A stretch of DNA of 40,956 nucleotides from Pseudaeromonas sp038247115 (GTDB lineage: Bacteria; Pseudomonadota; Gammaproteobacteria; Enterobacterales; Aeromonadaceae), in NCBI GenBank assembly GCA_038247115.1, contig JBBRVG010000030.1, positions 1-40,956 on the forward strand, read 5' to 3'. The notes below the pieces were generated by a model. It was not told the DNA's origin. It worked only from the letters and a program-made list of their open reading frames with translations, and ran no database searches. Numbering within the stretch: the stretch's first letter is position 1; every line of letters starts with the position of its first letter. Below, piece after piece: positions 18,801 through 25,576 of the stretch. The position numbers and the translations under genes were made by a program.

Positions 18801-20956
18801 TTGAACGTCTGCTGCGCAAGGAGAGCCAGACCCTGGGGCGCAATCTGCTCTCGGAATTTAATGCCTTCAATGGCGAGTGGCTGCTGCAGATGCTGACGGC
18901 GAATGCCACCCAGCGCAAAGAGAAGAACGGCATCATTGGTGCCTACAAATTTGTTAGCGGCTTGCTACTCGAGTCGGATATCAGTTGGGTGCCGCTGTCG
19001 GTGGCCGAGATGATCCGCGTCTCCGGCAATGTGGGCCTCAAGATGAGCGACAGCGAGTTTTCTCGCCATGTGCACGGTTATCGCAAGGGTGCCATCTCCG
19101 ATGACGTGCTATTTGTCGGCTTTAAAGGCACCACCCTCTACCTGCTGCCTTTAGAGGTGAAAACCGGCGCGCGCCCGGATTTCAAACATGCCGGTGAGCA
19201 AGCTCAAGAGCTGCTGCGCTACCTGCGGGATGAAGTGTTGGGGCCGCAACGCCTGGCCAATCGACTCTATCGTGGCCTGTTTGTGCGCCAAGTGCTGCAG
19301 CAGGTCGAGAAGTTGCGGCTCTACGGCGTACTCAGTGCCGAGCGGTTGAGTGAACTGCTGGCCCGCCGCGAATGGTGGCTCAAGGGTGAGTATGCCGTCA
19401 GTGCTGTGCCCGGCTATGTGGACGGCATCGTCTTGGCGCATATCGAAAACGACAGCTGCTTTGAACCCCAATTGCAAACCACAGAGCAGAACCTGCTGCA
19501 GATTGAATTGCCCTATGCGCTGCTCCCCCAACTGATGTCTGCCGAAGGCGACGCCGAGTTGGCGCAGTTTGTTGCATGGTGTAAGGGCGCCGCGCACTAC
19601 CGGCTGCAGCCGCTGCAACCGGCGGTGAGCGCGTCGACTGAAGAACCTGGATCGGTTGGCGCCACAACAATCACAACCGCTGAGAGCCCGGTACCGCTGG
19701 CCGCAGAGCCGCCAGCTGTCTATACCTCCGACGAGGCAAGTGCAACCGCTGAGTCGGCACAGCCCACAGTGATGAGCGAGCCTGCAGTAACGAGCGAGCC
19801 GACAGTAATAAGCGAGCCCGCTGGCCCGCTGCAGGTGCTATTTGGCCATGATGCGCTGCGCCAACGTCCGCTGTATTGGGAGCCCACCAATACAGCCAAA
19901 TTTATGAATACCAATACCGGCATCATAGGCACCATGGGCACCGGCAAGACCCAGTTTACCAAGTCGTTGATCACTCAGCTGATACGTCAGCAGGGCAATA
20001 ACGTCAATGGTGCGCCCATCGGTATGCTGATCTTCGATTACAAGTCTGACTATGTGGATGATGCCTTTACCGATACCAACCAGAGCAAGAAATTCAAACT
20101 GCATCGGCTGCCCTATAACCCCTTAAGCCTCTACGGCGATATGCCCATGTTGCCGGTGCATACCGCCACCGGCTTTGCCGAAACCCTGACCAAGGCATTT
20201 GGTTTGGGGCCCAAGCAACAGCTCAGATTGCGCAAGCTGATCTTGGATGCCTATAAACTGGCAGGCATCAGTAAGTCGGATGCCAGCACTTGGAGCAGAC
20301 CGGCTCCGACCTTGGCACAAGTGTGGGATCTGTTCTTAGAGCCGGAGAAGGTGGAAGAGGATTCGCTCTATGCGGCCCTCGATTCTCTGGTGACCTATGA
20401 GATCTTCGAGACCCAGCCTGATGCTGTCCGCTCCTTGTATGACTTGCTTGATGGCGTGACCGTGATCGAGCTGGCCCGTTATTCGCCGCAGATCCAGAAC
20501 CTGGTAGTGGCCTTGACGCTGGATCTTTTCTACTCGCAGATGCAAAAGCGCGGCAAGCCGCAGGTGCAGGGCGATTACCGCCAAATCACCAAGATGATAC
20601 TGGTGGATGAGGCTGACAACTTCATGTCGCAGGACTTCCCCAGCCTGCGCAAGATTTTAAAGGAAGGGCGGGAATATGGGGTCGGGGTAATTCTCTCGAC
20701 CCAGGATTTGAGCCATTTCAAGACCGGGGAAAACAATTACGGCTCCTATATTCTGACTTGGGTGGTGCACCGCGTCGCCGAAATCAAGAATGCCGATATC
20801 AAGGCCATCTTTAATAAAGATGATAAGAGCGAGCAGGATCAATTAATGGAAACCATCCGCAAGCTGGATAAGCATTTTAGCCTCTATATCGATGGCGAAA
20901 AGCAAGTCAGCAAGATGCGGGATAGAGCTTTTTGGGAGCTATTTGATGAGCGATGA
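15785..20956 (+). CDS. dptH: DNA phosphorothioation-dependent restriction protein DptH (DndH), HerA/FtsK-like ATPase
   Basis: This 1723-residue protein is the large subunit of the Dnd restriction arm. The C-terminal part is a HerA/FtsK-type ATPase with Walker A GTMGTGKT at about 1382-1389 and Walker B MILVDEADN at about 1604-1612. Before it, at about 1106-1126, the pattern D-D-x(16)-ExK (DDVLFVGF through LPLEVKTG) resembles a PD-(D/E)xK nuclease core, so cleavage and translocation may be combined in one chain. A Pro/Ser/Glu/Thr linker with an 18-bp repeat separates the two. The first 1000 residues have no motif I recognise. ATG 15785, with GGAG nine bases upstream, is preferred over GTG 15764; it overlaps dptG by 20 bases. 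Confidence 0.92.
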   Translation: MSAKPYEQYLAEQFMDWVGSDIQAGTRYQFKSPDAENSKRLYQAFVRLAAGQTLSLAGVSLPTVMCNGVALLPVLHGEAPLGCTENYISHLRDAVASRSGEFASTALLIIHNSMLDTLINSALDVAAMGAIWHPQTLQTRLASLIDPYSDMRELSNCLLLDQLEMVTEEGATIFGFASLYRSLEDGQLDFSELGLFDDPLIQKMSGQTAQIRRRLDENRSLRRHIEFSVEHYANQLDIQLNKFGPKFIQQHFVKEPADWRQLDFQTYLDEIDANKAQKLVLDDIELGSDMAGGSLFQRAKSQTKAGQKELSLLIQVPASASELTMTLTFTGSDLEPDQLQLAHNKALEKQLHKQINRAGGKRCRADLTLPFDGQPTFFSIELKRDNRSEQYKLRCLLLKEGSFYLEPIQNSFRVEPRHGWLTLLMDEDRLQLSADEGACLHLGDDDDEVDCQRYSWVDFAEQANQSEMIHFTLCHGEARLPINIEGPAAEEGVSQPLLFDKERFAKLLRDDYNGEYNRAKGKIILDNAEHAVVGVRQQLLALEARLVDERLIYIGSCGDPVRLSSLQTSHPALHDAYAALYDYLTRNKTLPSLVSWGDGYSALAAAVVSAYEAALQQIRLHSVLGLDEKRLLRVGLCKIEEKERFTPLHPLVLAYYGQLVAAIRADRDDNGESSFSELPEVTRERLVASGLMPFAYDEAGFAHLQPVKENSGWLELVPQQLMSHSFVKRLVKDKLAEFTQAYARLFRAGPQSTLIINAINQGEASELFLGLVEHFKQHGERAFALHVNFYDAGLQYNEFDRFADMASYDELKRWLGLNTGGWREDADLLIDLLRSRLTYSKFVTPAEGSDFAYAHLAFFSNNAPVDCRPMDISQALSGVLCDGVIAGEAAETKDSAYFTAFGLRHVEVEPHPSLRVARLLGQLWQPARKSNDSHLGLGIGLAVSVDFKQLLTRSYDSALWTTIIDPKVTLDFFTSQKDVVLIHYSDQYTSAAGYDAITVTRQVDLFERLLRKESQTLGRNLLSEFNAFNGEWLLQMLTANATQRKEKNGIIGAYKFVSGLLLESDISWVPLSVAEMIRVSGNVGLKMSDSEFSRHVHGYRKGAISDDVLFVGFKGTTLYLLPLEVKTGARPDFKHAGEQAQELLRYLRDEVLGPQRLANRLYRGLFVRQVLQQVEKLRLYGVLSAERLSELLARREWWLKGEYAVSAVPGYVDGIVLAHIENDSCFEPQLQTTEQNLLQIELPYALLPQLMSAEGDAELAQFVAWCKGAAHYRLQPLQPAVSASTEEPGSVGATTITTAESPVPLAAEPPAVYTSDEASATAESAQPTVMSEPAVTSEPTVISEPAGPLQVLFGHDALRQRPLYWEPTNTAKFMNTNTGIIGTMGTGKTQFTKSLITQLIRQQGNNVNGAPIGMLIFDYKSDYVDDAFTDTNQSKKFKLHRLPYNPLSLYGDMPMLPVHTATGFAETLTKAFGLGPKQQLRLRKLILDAYKLAGISKSDASTWSRPAPTLAQVWDLFLEPEKVEEDSLYAALDSLVTYEIFETQPDAVRSLYDLLDGVTVIELARYSPQIQNLVVALTLDLFYSQMQKRGKPQVQGDYRQITKMILVDEADNFMSQDFPSLRKILKEGREYGVGVILSTQDLSHFKTGENNYGSYILTWVVHRVAEIKNADIKAIFNKDDKSEQDQLMETIRKLDKHFSLYIDGEKQVSKMRDRAFWELFDER
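19766..19819 (+). repeat. Three 18-bp tandem repeats in the DptH linker
   Basis: Three units of 18 bases encode TVMSEP, AVTSEP and TVISEP, with the core AGCGAGCC conserved in each. They lie in the low-complexity linker between the nuclease-like region and the ATPase domain of DptH. Unit length keeps the frame. Confidence 0.85.
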
Positions 20957-21413
20957 AGTAGAAAACATAATAATAGGTGTTGTTAGTGGTGTCATATCTT
21001 CTTTTTTCATTTGGTTACTGGTTGTTGTCTTTAATGGCGTGTTTATGCCTTGGTTGCGTGGGGTTATATATAGGGGCGTCAATATAAACGGAAACTGGAC
21101 TACAGAAGTGAAACGAGAAGACTGTGTTACAGATTATAATCTGATGATAGAACAGGCAGGATTTGAAATAAAAGGTATCTTTAGTATTAATTATAAGGAA
21201 AAAGATAGAATCTCGCTCGGTTGTTATAATATATCAGGAACCATCTCTGATGGTGTCGTTGCTTTGTTGGTTGATAATAGAGATAAGTCAACCTGTGGAA
21301 CAATTATATTAAAAGTGGCTACTGGCGGTGGTTCTATGACGGGACTTTTTGCCTACAAAGGTGTTTCATGCGAGACGATTACATCAGAAAACCTTGTATT
21401 AAATAAAAGTTAA
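20946..21413 (+). CDS. Membrane-anchored beta-rich protein of unknown function, coupled to dptH
   Basis: The ATG at 20946 lies inside the last codons of dptH (11-base overlap), so translation is probably coupled. The 155-residue product has one long N-terminal hydrophobic stretch (about 7-37, IIIGVVSGVISSFFIWLLVV, possibly a helical hairpin) followed by a domain with alternating hydrophobic and polar residues beginning INGNWTTEVK, suggesting a small beta barrel or sandwich on the inner face of the membrane. The layout recalls beta-rich effectors with one or two membrane segments seen in anti-phage systems such as Cap15, but I see no direct homology. Base composition is strongly AT-rich, unlike dptH. 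I do not recognise the family. Confidence 0.7.
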   Translation: MSDEVENIIIGVVSGVISSFFIWLLVVVFNGVFMPWLRGVIYRGVNINGNWTTEVKREDCVTDYNLMIEQAGFEIKGIFSINYKEKDRISLGCYNISGTISDGVVALLVDNRDKSTCGTIILKVATGGGSMTGLFAYKGVSCETITSENLVLNKS

Positions 21414-21429
21414 TGTGGCACCGGAGTCG

Positions 21430-21945
21430 ATGATGCAAATTTCGATGCAAGTGGATATGGTACTCCCAGTTGATCAGCTTTTAAATAAAGGTCGACTGAA
21501 CAAATTAAAGTCTGCAATTTTGGCAGCAAAAAGTCGTATATTTTTCGATGTGGATAAAAAGAACTTCGATGAATTACCAGAAGAACCATCTGTTTATATG
21601 CTGATCTGGAGACCTGAGTTTTCAATTGATTTTTATCAAGATGAATTCATTGGATTCAACTACGTTGTATATGTTGGTGATACAGAGAATATAAAAAATG
21701 AGTGTCTAAATGGTGAATTGGCTGATTTCAATTCCAATATGGCGGTTCATTTCGACGAGTCACAAAAGGAAAATATATTTTTAAGAGTAAAGAATTTTAG
21801 TAACTTGATATGTTATTGCATAATTGATGAAAAAGAAAATTTAAACCTTTTAAAGGAACAGCTGCTGAGTGTTTTCTGTCCTCCGGGAAACAAACAGAAA
21901 ATAATTTATTCTGCATCTTATGGAAAAACAGAAAAAGCTTTCTAA
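21430..21945 (+). CDS. Putative degenerate GIY-YIG-like protein
   Basis: The roughly 171-residue protein has the shape of a GIY-YIG nuclease domain: VYM at about 55-57 in place of GIY, YVG at about 81-83 followed by DTENI, and later Glu143 with Asn154 in EQLLSVFCPPGN, matching the C-terminal Glu and Asn of the family. The Arg usually found after YIG is replaced (KNE), so catalysis may be lost or altered. The start is uncertain: GTG 21415 is the outermost, while ATG 21430 and ATG 21433 follow GGAG. The gene lies 16 bases after the membrane-protein gene and 12 bases before the DGQHR gene, in the same AT-rich cassette. It may act on DNA in the island's defence; this is inference. Confidence 0.55.
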   Translation: MMQISMQVDMVLPVDQLLNKGRLNKLKSAILAAKSRIFFDVDKKNFDELPEEPSVYMLIWRPEFSIDFYQDEFIGFNYVVYVGDTENIKNECLNGELADFNSNMAVHFDESQKENIFLRVKNFSNLICYCIIDEKENLNLLKEQLLSVFCPPGNKQKIIYSASYGKTEKAF

Positions 21946-21957
21946 TTAGGAGTATTT

Positions 21958-23229
21958 ATGTCTACAAGAACCCTCATTCCTGCGCTCAAAGCACATGTTG
22001 GTGACTGGGTCTATTATGTATGTGTGATGAAGTATGGGCAAGTTGCAAAAGAAATAGAGTTTGCCCATGAAATGAATGGAAATAATCAATTAGGTCAACT
22101 AATTCAACGCGGAATATCTGATCGAACGAATGAAATCACAGAGTATATTTTAAAGTCAGAGCATCGTTTCCTTGGATCATTGATTGTTGCTGCTTGGGGG
22201 GGGGATCCTCAATATACACCTGTTAAAATGGAGCAGACAGAACATGTTTCTGGAATAGATAGTTCTTTTGGTATTCTAATGTTTGATGGTACGCAACGAT
22301 ATTTTGCTTTAGATGGGCAACATAGATTAAAGGCAATAAAGGATGCTATAAAAATCAATGATGAAATTAGCACAGAAGAGATAAGTGTTATTTTGGTGAG
22401 CCATTCCAAAACAGAACAGGGAAGGCAAAAAACTAGACGCCTGTTCACCAATATAAATAAAAATGCTAAGTCAACATCTATAAGTGAGAACATAGCACTG
22501 GATGAAGATGATGGATATGCCATTATAAATAGGTGGTTGATTGAAGAACACCCTATATTATCTGAGATTGGTCGCGTAGCCGTATTCAATAAATCTGGTG
22601 ATAGTGGTGAACTATCTATTGCATCCAATGTAAAAGAAGGTGATAAAAAAGCTATCACTTCAATAAAGCAGCTTTACGAAATCATTAAGGCTATTGGTTA
22701 CGGTTCTAAAATTGATAATTTATCAAAAAATAATCGACCTAGTGAGAGTGACTTAGATGATGCTTATGAATTAATAAATAAAAGAATAAATGATCTACTT
22801 TTTTCTTGTGGAAACATTCCTCATCTTATTGAAACAATAGATGATCTGAGGCAATGTAGAAAATCAAAGTCAAACCCAGGGACTGAACATCCATTTTTAA
22901 AAGGTATCATTCAGCGAGCTATAGCCAATGTTATCAATAAAATCATGTCAGAAGGAAAAGGTAGCTGGGATGAAACTATGGATAGAATTTCTAAACTTGA
23001 TTGGAAAATATCATCTCCACCGTGGTTGTCTGTCATATCAATAAATGACGACAAAGGTGTTAAAATGATAACTTCAAGAGAGCATACAATTTTGCTGGAA
23101 GACTTAATTCGCTGTCATACATTTCCAAAAAGCAAAGTTGAAATCAAAAAAGTTAGAGAGACTTATAGGCTATTAAAGCAGAGCGAATATCCAGTATCTC
23201 AAAGTGAACTGGAAAATAATTTAAGGTGA
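21958..23229 (+). CDS. Second DGQHR-domain (DndB-like) protein
   Basis: The 423-residue product carries DGQHRLKAIK at 119-128, the hallmark of the DGQHR/DndB family, and the later family stretch RRLFTNINKNAKSTS near residues 155-170, which parallels the DndB stretch MFTDLNLHQIKASKS. DndB proteins act as transcriptional repressors and regulators of modification frequency. A second, diverged copy next to a complete dnd operon could be another regulator or the DNA-binding part of an independent unit with the two preceding genes. TTAGGAG lies just before ATG 21958. The gene is AT-rich, unlike dndB here, which argues against a recent duplication. It ends 17 bases before the convergent dndE. Confidence 0.85.
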   Translation: MSTRTLIPALKAHVGDWVYYVCVMKYGQVAKEIEFAHEMNGNNQLGQLIQRGISDRTNEITEYILKSEHRFLGSLIVAAWGGDPQYTPVKMEQTEHVSGIDSSFGILMFDGTQRYFALDGQHRLKAIKDAIKINDEISTEEISVILVSHSKTEQGRQKTRRLFTNINKNAKSTSISENIALDEDDGYAIINRWLIEEHPILSEIGRVAVFNKSGDSGELSIASNVKEGDKKAITSIKQLYEIIKAIGYGSKIDNLSKNNRPSESDLDDAYELINKRINDLLFSCGNIPHLIETIDDLRQCRKSKSNPGTEHPFLKGIIQRAIANVINKIMSEGKGSWDETMDRISKLDWKISSPPWLSVISINDDKGVKMITSREHTILLEDLIRCHTFPKSKVEIKKVRETYRLLKQSEYPVSQSELENNLR

Positions 23230-23236
23230 ATCTTAT

Positions 23237-23256
23237 TGGGCAGTATTTACTGCCCA
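23237..23256. terminator. Hairpin between convergent DGQHR gene and dndE
   Basis: TGGGCAG and CTGCCCA form a perfect 7-bp stem around TATTTA in the 17-base gap between two convergent genes, overlapping the dndE stop codon. AT-rich sequence on both sides makes it a plausible bidirectional terminator, though the T-runs are short. Confidence 0.5.
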
Positions 23257-23606
23257 TATAACTCACTTATGGACGAGGTAGAGTTAAGTAGGAATGATAT
23301 TCCTCGATGAAGGTGAAGTTTAAATAGTTCATGTATGTTTATGAGACCAATCTTTTTTTGGTCTATCTGAACACGCTCCTTGAAAATAGCTTCTATCTCA
23401 TTTGAAAATTCTCCGGAAAAAACCTTCCACGTCATTTCAACAGAGCTATCTGTCTGTATATCTTCAAAGGGAGGAATGGACTCTTCGGCTAATGAAAGAA
23501 AAAGTGCCCAGCGACATAGCACGTTCCAATTTTCTATGCCAGTCTTGCGCTTAATTACGATCAACTGTTGTTTGGCTTTTTCTGATAGCCGGATATGTTC
23601 AATCAT
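23247..23606 (-). CDS. dndE: DNA sulfur modification protein DndE
   Basis: This 119-residue protein matches DndE in length and in the N-terminal pattern RLSEKAKQQLIVIKRKTGI followed by NWNVLCRWA. DndE is a small tetrameric protein that binds nicked or duplex DNA and is required with DndC and DndD to place sulfur in the DNA backbone. It is the last gene of dndBCDE, and its ATG overlaps the dndD stop as ATGA, so it is translationally coupled. Its stop codon lies within a hairpin shared with the convergent DGQHR gene. Confidence 0.95.
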   Translation of the reverse strand: MIEHIRLSEKAKQQLIVIKRKTGIENWNVLCRWALFLSLAEESIPPFEDIQTDSSVEMTWKVFSGEFSNEIEAIFKERVQIDQKKIGLINIHELFKLHLHRGISFLLNSTSSISELYGQ

Positions 23607-25576
23607 GCTGATTTCTCTGGGAAATAACCGGGTTGAATAAAGGAGCTACACTCTGCTTCATCATAGGCAATATGGTATTCTTTGGCGATATAGGGTTTGA
23701 GTTTCTTATAATATTTACCCTGGATCTCTTCATCGGTCGAGAGCAATATTACCTGTGAAGCTGCCATCGGAAAATAATATTCAATTAGTCGACTTCTATG
23801 TTTACCATCCAATCGTCCCATTGGGGTATCAATGATCGTAGGCAGTTCTTTTCCTGATTCATCCGCCAAACCCCAGAGCACAGCAATTGCTAATAGTTGC
23901 CTCTCACCGGCAGAAAGGCGAGTCGGTGAAATTGGGCGCAGGTCTTGCGCAAACAGCGTCAGTATAAAGGTTTCTGAATCAATGCGTATTTCAGAAATAA
24001 GACTCTCTTTACGCTTGATTGTGTCAAATTTTGATTTGATGCGTTGCTGCAGGCGTTGAATATTCTCTTTGATCAGTTCGCCTTTAAACTCATCAATAAT
24101 GCTCTGCAACCGTTGACTGTGATTCGCTACTTGCAGTTGACGCTGCTGTTCGAAATTCTGCGCATTGCCTTGCACTAAAATAGCGTTTAGTTGTGCTTCG
24201 GCCTGCTGGATATCCGATTCTAAGCGTTGAGCTTGTTCTAACAAATCGCTGCGACTTTGCTCTGTATGCAAGAGTACCGCTTCGCTGGTGGCTGCTTTTT
24301 CAATAATCCCTTTGACTGCATCAAAATCCGGAATAGTCTGTAATTTACGTTGTACCAATTCCAACTTATTAGTGAGCTCGGCTTTTTGCTGTAACAAGGC
24401 TTTAGCCTGCTGTTCTTCTTGCGCAATGCGCTCATCGATTCCATTGAAAATGGACGGATCACTATTGATATAGCAAGGTTCAGCATACAACTGATCTTGT
24501 TGTTCACGCTCGGCTATCAATTGCGCCTTGAGCTCAGTTAATTTGGTATGAGCTACATCCTGCGACAGTCGCGCCAGTATTTTCTCTTCTTGCGACACTA
24601 ATAAGGTGCGAGCCGTATGATAGTTTTTTATTTCAGCTTCTTTATATAGCTGTTTCTTGGTTTGCTCTATCAAGCCAGACACTAACTTGAGGGGCAAAGC
24701 GCCAGCGGCTAGCCGGATCAATTCACCATTAATGCTATCCAGCTGCGCTTTAATGGTGGCTTCTTCGCGGTTCACTTGATCTTTGGTTTTCAACAGGTGA
24801 GCGCCGTTATCACTCAGTTGTTGACGGAGATAATCCACTTCGGCTTGTTGATCTTGCAGGGTTTCCAGAACTTGGGTAAAGGACTTATTTAATTCGGTGC
24901 GGGCAATCTTGAGTGCCGCAACTCTTTCTTGTGCCGTTTGCAGCAATTCACTTTGCTTTTCATCCAACAAATTCTCTTGAATTCGTTTCTTCATGACGCC
25001 CAGGTCGACACTTAATTGAGCTAATAACTCCAGCCCCAATAAAGCCTCAATTCCTGTACGTACTAATTCTGCGGCACGAGCAGGATCCGCAAGATTTTCT
25101 ATTTTTTCTCCATCAAAGAAGAAAAGTTCCGAGAGTGACTGCGGTATAAAGTCGTTAACGAAATCATCCCAATGCTCACTCAATAGGGCATCTGGATGAC
25201 CATTATGACTGACGTTAATCGCCTCTTTGCACTCTTTCCTGTCGTGTTTTTCCCAGGCTCGATTAATCTCGTAGATATGGCGCTGTCCTGAAACATCATG
25301 TCGAAAACGCAGTGTGATCGAGGTCTGTTTTTCAGGGGCATAACGATTGATTGTTTGTTCCAGATAAGCGGCGTAACTTAGCCGTCCACGATTGGAGCAT
25401 TTAGCATGTTTACCATAGAGTGCTAACTGTAACGCATCGAGAAAGGTGGTTTTACCGCCACCATTCAAGGCTCCAAATAGGATGATAGGCTTGGTGTGAT
25501 CCGGACTATCCAGATCGACTTCGTGTCGCCCTTTGTAAATGCCAAAGTTTTCTAAAATCAGTGATTCAAAAATCAT
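23603..25576 (-). CDS. dndD: DNA sulfur modification protein DndD (SMC/RecN-like ATPase)
   Basis: The 657-residue protein has Walker A GALNGGGKTT at 35-44, a long coiled-coil middle (about 180-530, rich in Gln, Glu and Leu), the ABC signature LSAGERQ at 554-560 and a Walker B/D-loop region LPTIIDTPMGRLD near 578-590. This is the layout of DndD, an SMC/Rad50-like ATPase thought to nick or open DNA so that sulfur can be inserted. It couples with dndC upstream and dndE downstream by ATGA overlaps. A Cys-Xn-Cys zinc hook is not evident in the coiled coil. Confidence 0.95.
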   Translation of the reverse strand: MIFESLILENFGIYKGRHEVDLDSPDHTKPIILFGALNGGGKTTFLDALQLALYGKHAKCSNRGRLSYAAYLEQTINRYAPEKQTSITLRFRHDVSGQRHIYEINRAWEKHDRKECKEAINVSHNGHPDALLSEHWDDFVNDFIPQSLSELFFFDGEKIENLADPARAAELVRTGIEALLGLELLAQLSVDLGVMKKRIQENLLDEKQSELLQTAQERVAALKIARTELNKSFTQVLETLQDQQAEVDYLRQQLSDNGAHLLKTKDQVNREEATIKAQLDSINGELIRLAAGALPLKLVSGLIEQTKKQLYKEAEIKNYHTARTLLVSQEEKILARLSQDVAHTKLTELKAQLIAEREQQDQLYAEPCYINSDPSIFNGIDERIAQEEQQAKALLQQKAELTNKLELVQRKLQTIPDFDAVKGIIEKAATSEAVLLHTEQSRSDLLEQAQRLESDIQQAEAQLNAILVQGNAQNFEQQRQLQVANHSQRLQSIIDEFKGELIKENIQRLQQRIKSKFDTIKRKESLISEIRIDSETFILTLFAQDLRPISPTRLSAGERQLLAIAVLWGLADESGKELPTIIDTPMGRLDGKHRSRLIEYYFPMAASQVILLSTDEEIQGKYYKKLKPYIAKEYHIAYDEAECSSFIQPGYFPEKSA

